64,000 bases of DNA from Thalassovita gelatinovora (GCF_001458355.1 NZ_CYSA01000015.1:67001-131000), one strand, 5' to 3'. Numbered from the stretch's first letter, positions 32,780 to 41,661 are shown. A program made the numbers and translations. The notes: generated by a model not told the origin, from the sequence alone.

Positions 32780-34828
32780 TCACTCGAACTCGATGATCAC
32801 TTCGTCAACCGCCAAGCTATCCCCCGGCGCTGCGTTGATTTTCTTGACCACCGCTTTTTTCTCGGCGCGCAGGATGTTTTCCATTTTCATCGCCTCGACG
32901 GTGCAAAGCGCCTGCCCTTCTTGGACTTCTTCGCCTTCTTCGACGTTGATCTTGACGATCAGGCCGGGCATCGGGCAGAGCAGCATTTTCGAAGTATCGG
33001 GCGGTAGCTTTTCCGGCATCAACCGGGCCAGTTCGGCCTGACGGGCGCTGCGGACATGGACTTTCAGATCGGCCCCACGGCTGCGGATGCGGAACCCGCC
33101 CGAGATTTTGCCGACCTTGAGCACCAATCCTTCATGGCCGTCAAAGGTGATTTCTGCAAGTTGATCGCCCGGGGTCCAATCGCTGGCCACCCGCAAGGAA
33201 CCGCCATCTTCGAATTTGACCGTCGATCCGTCGTGATCGGCATCGATATGCACCGGGAAATCCTGCCCCTGAAGCGTGACCACCCATTCGGTGCCGACAC
33301 GGCGTTCGTGATTGTCCATCCGGCCCGACACCCGGGTGCGGCGGATTTCGGCGACCCGGTGCATGGCGGCGGCGGCGGCGGCGATCCGGCGCAGGGTATC
33401 GCCGGGCAATTCGACGCCGTCGAACCCATCAGGATATTGTTCGGCAATAAAGGCCGTGGTCATTTCGCCAGCCATGAAAATCGGATGATCCATCACCGCC
33501 GACAGGAACGGCAGGTTATGACCGATGCCTTCGACTTCGAACCCGTCCAGCGCGTTGCGCATTGCTTCGATCGCTTCGGCCCGGGTCGGGGCCCAAGTGC
33601 AAAGCTTGGCAATCATCGGGTCGTAATACATGCTGATTTCGCCGCCTTCATAGACGCCGGTATCGTTGCGCACGGCATGAGCGCCCGCAGCCGCTTCACC
33701 CTGCCATTTGTCATTGGTCAAAAGCGGACCTGCGGCCATTTCCACCGGCGGACGATACCGGGTCAGACGCCCGATCGAGGGCAGGAAGTTGCGATAGGGA
33801 TCTTCGGCGTAAAGCCGGTTTTCGATTGCCCAGCCGGTCAGTTTCACATCGTCCTGGGTCATGGTCAGCTTTTCGCCTGCCGCGACGCGGATCATCTGTT
33901 CCACCAGATCGACACCGGTGATCAGTTCGGTCACCGGATGTTCCACCTGCAAACGGGTGTTCATTTCCAGAAAATAGAAATTCTTGTTGCCATCGACGAT
34001 GAATTCCACCGTGCCGGCGCTGGCATAGCCGACCGCTTGTGCCAAGGCGACGGCCTGTTCGCCCATCGCCTTGCGGGTGGCTTCGTCCAGGAACGGGCTG
34101 GGGGCTTCTTCGACAACTTTCTGATTGCGGCGCTGGATCGAACATTCGCGTTCGCCCAGATAAACACCGTTGCCATGGGTATCGCAGAGCACCTGAATTT
34201 CGATATGGCGCGGCTGGGTCACGAATTTTTCGATGAAGATCCGGTCATCGCCGAAGCTGTTGGCGGCTTCGTTCTTGGAACTTTGGAAGCCTTCGCGGGC
34301 TTCTTCGTCATTCCACGCGATCCGCATGCCTTTCCCGCCACCACCGGCGGAAGCCTTGATCATCACCGGATAGCCGACCTGATTGGAAATCTTGACCGCG
34401 TCTTCGGCGTCTTCGATCAGGCCCATGTAACCGGGCACAGTGGAAACGCCGGCTTCCTGAGCGATCTTTTTCGAGGTGATCTTGTCACCCATCGCTTCGA
34501 TCGCACCGACCGGCGGGCCGACAAAGGCGACGCCTGCGGCTTCCAGTTCCTGCGCGAATTTGCTGTTTTCCGACAAGAACCCATAGCCGGGATGCACCGC
34601 TTGTGCGCCCGAGGCGCGGATCGCCTCCATTACCTTGTCGATGACGATATAGGATTGGTTGGCGGGCGGTGGGCCGATATGCACCGCTTCGTCGGCCATC
34701 TGGACATGCAGCGCCTGCTTATCCGCATCCGAATAGATCGCGACGGTCTGGATGCCCATCTTGCGGGCGGTCTTGATCACACGGCAGGCGATTTCGCCCC
34801 GGTTCGCAATCAGGATCTTATTGAACAT
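32780..34828 (-). CDS. pccA: Propionyl-CoA carboxylase alpha subunit (biotin carboxylase + BCCP)
   Basis: ATP- and biotin-dependent subunit that carboxylates biotin for conversion of propionyl-CoA to methylmalonyl-CoA. The 682-aa protein starts MFNKILIANRGEIACRVIKT. It has the ATP-grasp glycine loop KASAGGGGKGMRI near residue 165, the biotin carboxylase signature EMNTRLQVEHPVTE near 290, and the C-terminal biotinyl domain with the target lysine in EAMKMENIL about 35 residues from the end. Start ATG 34828 with GGAAGGGACG upstream. Partner pccB is about 2.3 kb upstream on the same strand, with small genes between. Confidence 0.95.
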   Translation of the reverse strand: MFNKILIANRGEIACRVIKTARKMGIQTVAIYSDADKQALHVQMADEAVHIGPPPANQSYIVIDKVMEAIRASGAQAVHPGYGFLSENSKFAQELEAAGVAFVGPPVGAIEAMGDKITSKKIAQEAGVSTVPGYMGLIEDAEDAVKISNQVGYPVMIKASAGGGGKGMRIAWNDEEAREGFQSSKNEAANSFGDDRIFIEKFVTQPRHIEIQVLCDTHGNGVYLGERECSIQRRNQKVVEEAPSPFLDEATRKAMGEQAVALAQAVGYASAGTVEFIVDGNKNFYFLEMNTRLQVEHPVTELITGVDLVEQMIRVAAGEKLTMTQDDVKLTGWAIENRLYAEDPYRNFLPSIGRLTRYRPPVEMAAGPLLTNDKWQGEAAAGAHAVRNDTGVYEGGEISMYYDPMIAKLCTWAPTRAEAIEAMRNALDGFEVEGIGHNLPFLSAVMDHPIFMAGEMTTAFIAEQYPDGFDGVELPGDTLRRIAAAAAAMHRVAEIRRTRVSGRMDNHERRVGTEWVVTLQGQDFPVHIDADHDGSTVKFEDGGSLRVASDWTPGDQLAEITFDGHEGLVLKVGKISGGFRIRSRGADLKVHVRSARQAELARLMPEKLPPDTSKMLLCPMPGLIVKINVEEGEEVQEGQALCTVEAMKMENILRAEKKAVVKKINAAPGDSLAVDEVIIEFE

Positions 34829-34880
34829 TTTTCGTCCCTTCCGGTACTTGGCCGCCGGGAAGGCCCGGGGCAATGGCAAC

Positions 34881-34913
34881 AAAAAACCCACCACGGCACG
34901 GGGCCGCGATGGG
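34881..34913 (-). terminator. Terminator after the 68-aa lipoprotein gene
   Basis: Imperfect stem formed by CCCACCACGGC and GCCGCGATGGG, followed on the minus strand by six T residues. It lies between the small lipoprotein and pccA, so pccA must use read-through or its own promoter. A second small hairpin with a TTCG tetraloop (GGCC-TTCG-GGCC) precedes it. Confidence 0.65.
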
Positions 34914-34953
34914 GTTTACAATCTCAATCGGCCCGAAGGCCGTCCCTGGCTGC

Positions 34954-35160
34954 TCAGTTGCAGCGCGAAGGGTATCTTTCGCAATAGGCGACATTGGCCG
35001 CCGCGCCGACAAGCGCACCGGCGGCAAGGTTGCCGTCAAGCACGGCAGCGCCCGCAACGCCCGTGCCGGCGCCGATAAGCGCCCGTTCCCCGAACGTGTC
35101 ACCACAGGCGGCAAGCCCGCCGCAAACGAGGAGTGCAATGATCCATTTTTTTGATCGCAT
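34954..35160 (-). CDS. Small glycine-zipper lipoprotein (68 aa)
   Basis: The lipoprotein signal KKWIIALLVCGGLAAC places the lipidated Cys at residue 19. The mature region is rich in Gly/Ala with a glycine-zipper pattern (ALIGAGTGVAGAAVLDGNLAAGALVGAAANVAYC) and ends YCERYPSRCN with two cysteines. Such proteins usually sit in the outer membrane. The start is ATG 35160. Its place in the pcc cluster is from memory conserved in Rhodobacterales; a functional link to propionate is not evident. Confidence 0.75.
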   Translation of the reverse strand: MRSKKWIIALLVCGGLAACGDTFGERALIGAGTGVAGAAVLDGNLAAGALVGAAANVAYCERYPSRCN

Positions 35161-35515
35161 GATGCTTGGCCTTTTTTTCCCAATGCTGAGTGTGGGATCA
35201 AATTGACCAAGTCAGGGACATTGTCCAAGCCCCGAATTCGGGCCGGGGATTTATGCGCAAAACTTTGCTTATAAACGTTTTTTTCGAACATCCACGCGCC
35301 GAAAAAAACGGGCGGTCGGCCATGACGCAGGCCGAACCGCCCAGAAGGGGAAGGGTAACAGTATAGAACACGAGTCACAGCCCACTTGCGATGAACTGTG
35401 GCTACGGATTCCACGCTGGCGCAGTTGTGCGACTGCGCCAAGCCGCCCTTATGCGGTGCGTCGATTTGGGCTGTTTCCCGCGCAAGTTGGTGAGGGTTGT
35501 GCAAATTCATGCCGA
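35161..35515. other. 355-bp intergenic region with a strong minus-strand terminator and a perfect hairpin; possible small RNA
   Basis: No gene is convincing. On the minus strand a perfect hairpin (TGGCGCAGT / ACTGCGCCA, 6-nt loop, 35417-35440) lies upstream of a strong terminator at 35302-35342. This could be the 3' UTR of the preceding 115-aa gene or a small RNA from about 35510 to 35300 (inference). I could not match it to a known RNA family. The segment 35161-35300 shows an AT-rich stretch (TTGCTTATAAACG) that may be the promoter of the small lipoprotein. Confidence 0.35.
35302..35342 (-). terminator. Strong rho-independent terminator
   Basis: Near-perfect 13-bp stem (CGGGCGGTCGGCC with GGCCGAACCGCCC) followed on the minus strand by seven T residues. 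It terminates transcription coming from the 35.5-37 kb genes. Confidence 0.88.
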
Positions 35516-35863
35516 TCAATCCTCGAATGCTTCGGGGAAAGACGCGCGCGCGCGGGCTTCGTCGATCACCAGCAGCGCGTCATAGCTGGCGGGATCGAAC
35601 GGGTCTTCGGCGGGAATCACTTCGCGCCCGAACAGCCAGCTTAACCGGCCAGCATCAAGATTGCCGCGTTCGAACGGTTGATCGCCGAAATGTTCCCACA
35701 GGGCTTTTATAAAGGTGGCATCGACGCGCCGGTCCACCGATTTGCGGTCCCGGTAACGGTCCCGGCGGGTCAGCGGCGTGACGCCCTTGGGATTGGCGCG
35801 GCGGATGATGAATTGGAAATCGGTGCCGGGCATACGGCCCGGGAATCCGCGGTGTTTCAGCAT
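35516..35863 (-). CDS. Conserved hypothetical protein (115 aa)
   Basis: A 115-aa soluble, charged protein starting MLKHRGFPGRMPGTDFQFIIRR, with an arginine-rich stretch (LTRRDRYRDRKSVDRRVDATFIKAL) and a C-terminal acidic part. No transmembrane segment or known catalytic motif is visible. ATG 35863 has AGAGGGAGCAGACC upstream. I do not recognise the family. It lies in the pccA-pccB interval in the same direction, so it may be co-transcribed with pccB and its neighbours. Confidence 0.65.
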   Translation of the reverse strand: MLKHRGFPGRMPGTDFQFIIRRANPKGVTPLTRRDRYRDRKSVDRRVDATFIKALWEHFGDQPFERGNLDAGRLSWLFGREVIPAEDPFDPASYDALLVIDEARARASFPEAFED

Positions 35864-35897
35864 GGTCTGCTCCCTCTGGTTCGGGGCGGGCAGACTG

Positions 35898-35924
35898 GAA
35901 CAGGCCGTTTCCCGGCCTGTTCCT
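35898..35924. other. Stem-loop after the 47-aa lipoprotein gene
   Basis: Perfect 10-bp stem GGAACAGGCC / GGCCTGTTCC with a 7-nt loop, 23 bp beyond the stop of the small lipoprotein. There is no U tract on the minus strand, so it may be a weak terminator or an mRNA 3'-end stabiliser. Confidence 0.5.
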
Positions 35925-35947
35925 GCTTTACAAGGCCAGCGCCCCGA

Positions 35948-36091
35948 TTATTTGTATTTGCCGGTGTAAACCGGTTCGACCGAAATAGGTTCGGGCGTGA
36001 CCATAACGTATTCTTCGGGTTCCGGCTGTGAACAGGCCGCCACGACGGCGACCAGGCCCAACGCCAGAACAGTTTTGATAATGCTCGACAT
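35948..36091 (-). CDS. Very small lipoprotein (47 aa)
   Basis: ATG 36091 has an AGGAGAAA Shine-Dalgarno seven bases upstream. The product has a lipoprotein signal (IIKTVLALGLVAVVAAC, lipidated Cys20) and only 27 mature residues (SQPEPEEYVMVTPEPISVEP...), proline- and glutamate-rich. Signal, lipobox and ribosome site together make it a credible gene although it is short. Function is unknown. It is the second small lipoprotein in the pcc cluster. Confidence 0.75.
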   Translation of the reverse strand: MSSIIKTVLALGLVAVVAACSQPEPEEYVMVTPEPISVEPVYTGKYK

Positions 36092-36305
36092 TTGTTTCTC
36101 CTGTCTGCTTGGAACGACAAATCAGGGCTTCTGAACCCTGGCTGCCCCCAATATGAACTTGGGGCCGTTCTGCGACGCCCCTTGAGAAACATAGTCGAAA
36201 AGGACCTAATTTGATACGTGGCGGCACCGATACGCGGGGGCTGTGGCGGCAAAGCCTCAAAACCCAAGTGACGTGAAGAAAACTGCGCAACATCTTGTGG
36301 GTACA

Positions 36306-36719
36306 TCAAAAACCCTCCCAGATACAGCGGCCAGTTTCGACGTTGAAAGCTTCGAAAAACTGGATCACCTCGGGATCGGTACTGCCGAATTCCAACGCCT
36401 TGGAAGACATCGAAATAACGATCTGCGACACCGCTTTACCGGCCGTGTGCAATTGCGGCAGCGCGAATTCGGCGCAGAGATGGGGGAAATCGCTTTCGAC
36501 CCGGTCATAGCGGACCCCGTCGGCCAGTTCCGGCACCACGAAGCGGAACCGCGCCCATGCGGTGCCGTCGGGCTGTGCTTCGATGAACTGATCCAGCAAG
36601 GTAAGCTGCAATCCGGAGGGCACGGCGGTCAGGGCCTCCTCTTGCCCTACCGCCGTGGCCGCGCTGGTCCAGCAAAGGACACCTCCGCACGCGGCGAATA
36701 CCTTGATCAAGTCATGCAT
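36306..36719 (-). CDS. DUF6497 family secreted protein
   Basis: A 137-aa protein with an N-terminal hydrophobic signal (IKVFAACGGVLCWTSAATA). The mature domain pattern VPSGLQLTLLDQFIEAQPDG, WARFRFVVPELADG, DFPHLCAEFALPQ and QIVISMSSKALEFGSTDPEVIQFFEAF matches the Rhodobacterales family DUF6497 (from memory). Start ATG 36719 overlaps the upstream gene by 8 bp and has GGAGGCCGCC directly upstream. Two conserved Cys residues (HLCAEF and GRCIWE) could form a disulfide. Function is unknown; relatives are sometimes mislabelled acetolactate synthase. Confidence 0.8.
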   Translation of the reverse strand: MHDLIKVFAACGGVLCWTSAATAVGQEEALTAVPSGLQLTLLDQFIEAQPDGTAWARFRFVVPELADGVRYDRVESDFPHLCAEFALPQLHTAGKAVSQIVISMSSKALEFGSTDPEVIQFFEAFNVETGRCIWEGF

Positions 36720-37062
36720 GGCGGCCTCCGCCAGCATAGGCGACCCAACGGGCCCGATACGCGGGATCACTGAGCAGCGCCGACAACATATCTTCGGATT
36801 TCTGTCGGGGAAATGCCCGGTCGACCTGCCCGCCTGCGCGAACCTGCAACCGATCCCCGGCCCGTTCGACCCGGATAACCGGGGCGAATCCGTTCAATGT
36901 CTGTAAGCTACGCCACATATCTTGCCGTATTTGCCGGGCCAGACGCAAGCGTCCACATACCGGAAACTGCGTATCGACGCAAAAATCGAACCGCACCGGC
37001 AGGCGACGGGCCAAAGTCAGCACCGGCCCGTCCCGCAAGATATGCCAGTTGTCGCGGGTCAT
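36712..37062 (-). CDS. Conserved hypothetical protein upstream of DUF6497 gene (116 aa)
   Basis: A 116-aa basic soluble protein. ATG 37062 is preferred because an AGGGGG Shine-Dalgarno lies about 7 bases upstream; a GTG at 37128 would add 22 residues. It begins MTRDNWHILRDGPVLTLARRLPVRFDF. It has two Cys and many Arg, with no recognised motif. Located between pccB and the DUF6497 gene and overlapping the latter, it is likely part of the same transcript. Function is unknown. Confidence 0.7.
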   Translation of the reverse strand: MTRDNWHILRDGPVLTLARRLPVRFDFCVDTQFPVCGRLRLARQIRQDMWRSLQTLNGFAPVIRVERAGDRLQVRAGGQVDRAFPRQKSEDMLSALLSDPAYRARWVAYAGGGRHA

Positions 37063-37134
37063 CGTGCGCCCCCTATTGCGCCCGACCAAAAGCCGGGCAG
37101 CGCCCTGATATGTTGCAAACGGCTTCACCAGCGA

Positions 37135-38667
37135 TCACAGCGGAATGTTGTCGTGTTTCTTCCACGGATTGCTGAGCTTCTTGTTGCGAAGCGACGCAAA
37201 GGCACGGCTGACCCGTTTACGGGTCGATTTGGGCTGAATCACCTCGTCGATGAAACCACGCTCGGCGGCGACGAAGGGATTGGCGAAACGGCTTTCGTAA
37301 TCCGCCGTGTGCGCCGCGATCTTGTCGGCATCGCCCAGATCGGCGCGATGGATGATTTCGGTCGCGCCCTTGGCCCCCATCACCGCGATTTCTGCGGTCG
37401 GCCAGGCATAGTTGAAATCGCCGCGCAGGTGTTTCGAGGCCATCACGTCATAGGCACCGCCATAGGCTTTGCGAGTGATCACGGTGACTTTGGGAACGGT
37501 CGCTTCGCCATAGGCGAACAGCAGCTTTGCGCCATGTTTGATGACACCGCCGAATTCCTGGCTGGTTCCCGGCAGGAAACCCGGCACGTCGACCAAGGTG
37601 AGGATCGGGATTTCGAACGCATCGCAGAACCGCACGAACCGCGCTGCTTTGCGCGAACTGTCGATATCGAGGCAGCCAGCCAGAACCATTGGCTGGTTCG
37701 CCACCACACCGACGGTCTGACCTTCCAGACGGATGAAGCCGGTGATGATGTTCTTGGCGTATTCTTCCTGAATTTCGTAAAAGTCGCCTTCGTCAGCGAT
37801 TTTCAGGATCAGTTCTTTCATATCGTAAGGCGTGTTGGCGTTTTCCGGCACCAGCGTGTCGAGGCTGGCTTCGACCCGGCCAGGTTCATCGAAGAACGGG
37901 CGTGTCGGCGGTTTTTCCTGATTGTTCAGCGGCAGGAAATCGACCAAGCGACGCACTTCGGCCATCGCTTCGACATCGTTTTCAAAGGCGCCGTCGGCAA
38001 CGCTTGATTTTTTGGTATGGGTCGATGCGCCGCCCAGCTCTTCGGCGGTGACCTGTTCGTTGGTGACGGTTTTCACCACGTCGGGACCGGTGACGAACAT
38101 GTAGGAACTGTCGCGGACCATGAAGATGAAATCGGTCATTGCAGGGCTATAGACCGCGCCACCGGCACAGGGGCCCATGATGACGGAAATCTGCGGCACC
38201 ACACCCGACGCCATGATATTGCGCTGGAACACTTCGGCATAGCCGGCAAGCGATGCGACGCCTTCTTGGATCCGCGCCCCGCCGGAATCGTTCAACCCGA
38301 TCACCGGCGCACCGTTTTGCACCGCCATATCCATGATCTTGCAGATTTTTTCCGCGTGGGTTTCGGACAAAGACCCACCGAAGACGGTGAAATCCTGGCT
38401 GAACACATAGACCATGCGGCCATTGATCGTGCCCCAGCCGGTGATCACGCCATCGCCCGCGGGTTTGTCTTTTTCCATGCCGAAATCGGTGCAGCGATGC
38501 GCCTTGAACATGTCGAATTCTTCGAAACTGTCCTCGTCGAGCAGCAGTTCGATCCGTTCGCGCGCGGTCAACTTGCCCTTTGAATGCTGGCTGTCGATAC
38601 GGCGCTGACCGCCCCCGAGACGGGCTGCGGCGCGGCGTTCTTCCAATTCCTCAAGAATATCTTTCAT
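37135..38667 (-). CDS. pccB: Propionyl-CoA carboxylase beta subunit (carboxyltransferase)
   Basis: Transfers carboxyl from biotin to propionyl-CoA. It is 510 aa with the crotonase-type N and C carboxyltransferase domains. The oxyanion-forming glycines appear in [20 protein letters not shown] and [21 protein letters not shown], and in the second half [25 protein letters not shown] and [19 protein letters not shown]. Start ATG 38667 with AAAAGGGG upstream. The promoter contains two GCAAATTTGC palindromes matching the PccR target. It is first in a chain of minus-strand genes leading to pccA. Confidence 0.95.
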   Translation of the reverse strand: MKDILEELEERRAAARLGGGQRRIDSQHSKGKLTARERIELLLDEDSFEEFDMFKAHRCTDFGMEKDKPAGDGVITGWGTINGRMVYVFSQDFTVFGGSLSETHAEKICKIMDMAVQNGAPVIGLNDSGGARIQEGVASLAGYAEVFQRNIMASGVVPQISVIMGPCAGGAVYSPAMTDFIFMVRDSSYMFVTGPDVVKTVTNEQVTAEELGGASTHTKKSSVADGAFENDVEAMAEVRRLVDFLPLNNQEKPPTRPFFDEPGRVEASLDTLVPENANTPYDMKELILKIADEGDFYEIQEEYAKNIITGFIRLEGQTVGVVANQPMVLAGCLDIDSSRKAARFVRFCDAFEIPILTLVDVPGFLPGTSQEFGGVIKHGAKLLFAYGEATVPKVTVITRKAYGGAYDVMASKHLRGDFNYAWPTAEIAVMGAKGATEIIHRADLGDADKIAAHTADYESRFANPFVAAERGFIDEVIQPKSTRKRVSRAFASLRNKKLSNPWKKHDNIPL

Positions 38668-38730
38668 GGCGGACCCCTTTTGATTTGCACTAGGGTATAG
38701 GGGCTGCGCCGACCAACTCAAAGCGGAATT

Positions 38731-38785
38731 CCGCAAATTTGCAAACAGTTGGCAGTCGCGGCATAGCTAATTGCAAATTTGCGAA
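38731..38785. promoter_or_regulatory. Putative PccR binding sites in the pccB / MFS divergent promoter
   Basis: Two copies of the perfect palindrome GCAAATTTGC at 38733-38742 and 38773-38782, exactly 40 bp apart, each extended to CGCAAATTTGCAAA-like sequence. The known PccR motif of Rhodobacter sphaeroides consists of TTTGCAAA-type repeats (from memory), and pccR is encoded 1.4 kb away. They sit 64-119 bp upstream of pccB and in front of the divergent transporter gene. Confidence 0.72.
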
Positions 38786-38849
38786 TTACGCTGCGTCAAC
38801 TTTTTCGCGGTGCTGGACTTCGAATGAATTCAGACGATAACTCTTTCTC

Positions 38850-40064
38850 ATGGATAATAATGCGCGGGTCCGATTTCTGGACTCCACGACCGCACCACAT
38901 ATCGTAACCCTGATTTCCCTGGCCAGCATATCTGCTTTGGCGATGAATATCTTTCTGCCATCGCTGCCCGGTATGGCCGACTATTTCGGGGTCGAATATG
39001 GGTTCATGCAATTGTCGGTCGCGCTGTATCTGGCGATCAATGCCGTAATGCAAATCTTCGTTGGTCCGCTGTCGGATAAATACGGCCGTCGTCCGGTGAT
39101 CCTGTGGGGCACCGGGTTGTTCTGTCTGGCCACCCTTGGGTGCCTGTTGTCCACCAGCGGCATGATGTTCATGATATTTCGGATGCTTCAGGCGGTCATC
39201 GCGGTGGCCATCGTGCTGTCCCGCGCGGTGGTGCGCGACATGTTCCCGGCGGAACGGGCTGCTTCGATCATGGGCTATGTCACCATGGGGATGTCATTAG
39301 TTCCCATGCTGGGCCCGGCATTGGGCGGCTATCTGGAAACCCTGTTCAGCTGGCATGCGTCTTTTGTGCTGCTGCTGATCTGTGGCGTGGCGCTGTTCCT
39401 TTTGATCTATTTCGATCTGGGTGAAACGGCGCAGAAAAGCGGCAATTCGCTTGGTCAGCAATTCCGCGAATACCCCGAATTGCTGACGTCCCCCCGGTTC
39501 TGGGGCTACAGCATGGCCGCGGCGCTGAATGCGGGGGCATTTTTCGCCTATCTGGGTGGTGGTCCCTTTGTCGGCACCGAAGTGTTCCACCTGACGCCGG
39601 AAAACCTGGGCCTGTATTTCGCCACGCCGGGCATCGGGTATTTTCTGGGAAACTTCATTTCTGGCCAGCTTTCCGCCCGTATGGGGATCAACCGGATGAT
39701 TTTGTTCGGCACCTCGATCACCTCGACCGGGTTGATCGTTTCGCTGTTGATCACGCTGGCCGGGTTCAGCCACCCGGTGCTGTTTTACGGCACCATGGTT
39801 TTTGTCGGTCTTGGCAATGGCATGACCATTCCCAACGCGACCTCCGGCATGTTGTCGGTGCGGCCACATTTGGCCGGCACCGCGTCGGGTCTGGGCGGCA
39901 CCATGATGATCGGCGGCGGCGCGGCCTTGTCTGCACTGGCCGGGGTATTGCTGAGCCCAGGAACGACCGAATTGCCGTTGATCGGCCTGATGGCAACAAC
40001 ATCGATCGCGTCGGTTCTTTGCATCCGGCTTGTCATCCAGCGGGAACGCAAGATGGGGCTTTGA
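38850..40064 (+). CDS. Bcr/CflA-family MFS transporter
   Basis: A 404-aa, 12-helix major facilitator. SALAMNIFLPSLPGMADYFGV and QIFVGPLSDKYGRRPVILWG (motif A) are typical of the Bcr/CflA drug-resistance branch, as is RMLQAVIAVAIVLSRAVVRDMF (motif B region) with GPALGGYLETLFSWHASF (motif C/D). The start at ATG 38850 follows a short AT-rich leader. It lies between pccB and pccR and shares the pccB promoter region with the PccR palindromes. Export of an organic acid or drug is possible; the substrate is unknown. Confidence 0.88.
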   Translation: MDNNARVRFLDSTTAPHIVTLISLASISALAMNIFLPSLPGMADYFGVEYGFMQLSVALYLAINAVMQIFVGPLSDKYGRRPVILWGTGLFCLATLGCLLSTSGMMFMIFRMLQAVIAVAIVLSRAVVRDMFPAERAASIMGYVTMGMSLVPMLGPALGGYLETLFSWHASFVLLLICGVALFLLIYFDLGETAQKSGNSLGQQFREYPELLTSPRFWGYSMAAALNAGAFFAYLGGGPFVGTEVFHLTPENLGLYFATPGIGYFLGNFISGQLSARMGINRMILFGTSITSTGLIVSLLITLAGFSHPVLFYGTMVFVGLGNGMTIPNATSGMLSVRPHLAGTASGLGGTMMIGGGAALSALAGVLLSPGTTELPLIGLMATTSIASVLCIRLVIQRERKMGL

Positions 40065-40101
40065 TCCTTTTGCCGGTGGCGCTTGGCCTTGCGCTGACGG
40101 G

Positions 40102-40139
40102 TTTGCAAATCTACGATAGCTCAATCGCAAATCTGTAAA
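40102..40139 (+). promoter_or_regulatory. Putative PccR autoregulatory site
   Basis: TTTGCAAATCT at 40102-40112 and CGCAAATCT at 40126-40134 form a direct repeat of GCAAATCT 22 bp apart (about two helical turns). A TGTAAA half-site follows, 17 bp before the pccR start. It resembles the TTTGCAAA elements at pccB, suggesting autoregulation. Confidence 0.6.
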
Positions 40140-40156
40140 CTCAACCGGGCGTCATC

Positions 40157-41554
40157 ATGGCCACTCAAAAACTATATGCCGGTGCCAAACTGCGCGAAAC
40201 CCGGTTGCGGCTGGAGCTGACGCAGAAGGAATTCGCCGCCAAGCTGGGCGTGTCGCTGCCCTATCTGAACCAGATGGAAAACAACAACCGGCCAGTATCG
40301 ACCACGGTCGTTCTGGCGCTGGCGCAGGAATTCGGGTTCGACGTCACCGAATTGTCGACCGGCGACAGCGAACGGTTGGTCAGCGACATGCGCGAAGCGA
40401 TCGCCGACCCGGTTTTCGCCGACAATATGCCGCCTCTGGCCGATCTGCGGCTGACCGCATCGAATGCGCCGGCGCTGGCGCGGGCGTTTCTGGACCTGCA
40501 CCGGGCTTACCGGCAGACCCATGAACGGCTGGCCTCGTTGGACGAAGCGTTGGGCCGCGAAGACAGCCGGACCCAACCCAGCCCGTGGGATGAAGTGCGC
40601 GATTTCTTTCATTATTGCGACAATTACATCGATGCAGTGGACCGCGCGGCGGAACATTTTTCCGATCAGGCGGGGCCCGGCGGCATCCGGTTGCATGCGC
40701 TCAAAACGCTGAAATCGACTGGGATGACGATCCATTTCAACGATAAGGCCAAGGTGCGCAGCTTCGATCCCGACAACCGCACCCTGACGCTGTCGTCGCG
40801 AATGGCCCCGGAAACCCAGACCTTTCAGCTCCTGTTGCAGATTGCCTTGATGCAGCAGGATAAATTGCTGGAAGCGACGCTGGATTTTGCCCGGTTTCAG
40901 TCCGAAGAAGCCCGCGCCATCGCCAAGATCGGGCTGGCGAATTATTTCGCCGGGGCGGCCTTGATGCCTTACGGGGCCTTTCTGGCGGCGGCACAGGACA
41001 CCCGGCACGATCTGGAATTGTTGTCGCATCGCTTCGGGGCTTCGATCGAACAGGTGGCGCATCGATTGTCGACTTTGCAGCGCCCCGGCGCCAAGGGCAT
41101 CCCGTTTTTCTTTGTCCGGGTCGATCAGGCCGGCACCATCACAAAACGCCATTCCGCCACCCGGCTGCAATTCGCCCGTTTCGGCGGCGCCTGCCCATTG
41201 TGGAACGTGCATCGGGCATTCGAATCCCCCGGTCGTTTCCTGCGCCAGTTGGCCGAAACCCCCGATGGTGTGCGGTATATCAGCCTGGCGCGGGACGTGT
41301 CGAAATCGGGCGGATCGTTCGGCGCACCGGTGCGCCGCTTCGCGATTTCACTGGGCTGCGAGGTGCGCCATGCTGCTGATCTGGTCTATGGCGACGATCT
41401 GGATCTGAACAACCCGCTGGCCTATGAACCGATCGGCATTTCCTGCCGCATCTGCGACCGCACCGCATGTCATCAACGATCTGTCCCGCCGCTGGAACGA
41501 CGGTTGAGCATTGACGCCAACGAACGCGATTTGTTGCCTTACAAGGTGGAATAA
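40157..41554 (+). CDS. pccR: Short-chain fatty acyl-CoA regulator PccR (ScfR family)
   Basis: A 465-aa regulator of propionyl-CoA assimilation. The N-terminal XRE helix-turn-helix is KLRETRLRLELTQKEFAAKLGVSLPYLNQMENNNR (residues 11-45). A central ImmA/IrrE-like domain carries RFQSEEARAIAKIGLANYFAGAALMPYGAFLAAA, and a C-terminal ScfR/DUF2083 domain contains the conserved cysteines of GISCRICDRTACHQRSVPPLERRL. Family members sense short-chain acyl-CoA and activate pcc genes. TTTGCAAA-type sites in its own and the pccB promoters fit this role. Confidence 0.92.
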   Translation: MATQKLYAGAKLRETRLRLELTQKEFAAKLGVSLPYLNQMENNNRPVSTTVVLALAQEFGFDVTELSTGDSERLVSDMREAIADPVFADNMPPLADLRLTASNAPALARAFLDLHRAYRQTHERLASLDEALGREDSRTQPSPWDEVRDFFHYCDNYIDAVDRAAEHFSDQAGPGGIRLHALKTLKSTGMTIHFNDKAKVRSFDPDNRTLTLSSRMAPETQTFQLLLQIALMQQDKLLEATLDFARFQSEEARAIAKIGLANYFAGAALMPYGAFLAAAQDTRHDLELLSHRFGASIEQVAHRLSTLQRPGAKGIPFFFVRVDQAGTITKRHSATRLQFARFGGACPLWNVHRAFESPGRFLRQLAETPDGVRYISLARDVSKSGGSFGAPVRRFAISLGCEVRHAADLVYGDDLDLNNPLAYEPIGISCRICDRTACHQRSVPPLERRLSIDANERDLLPYKVE

Positions 41555-41616
41555 GCCGGCTGTCATCCCTGTGCGGGATTGATCCGGGCAGGAAATCCGC
41601 GTGACCCCATGAAAAA

Positions 41617-41639
41617 GGGGCGGCAAAACCTGCCGCCCC
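41617..41639. terminator. Bidirectional terminator between pccR and ydcH-like gene
   Basis: Perfect 9-bp stem GGGGCGGCA / TGCCGCCCC with a 5-nt loop. Five A residues on the left give a U tract for the minus strand, and GTCTT follows on the right. Confidence 0.82.
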
Positions 41640-41661
41640 GTCTTCGTCTAGTCGTCAACGC

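Noticed and set aside
34818-35519. 233-codon minus-strand frame across the 35-kb intergenic region
   Set aside because: It runs through a terminator, a lipoprotein gene in another frame and hairpins. It has no coding-like residue pattern.
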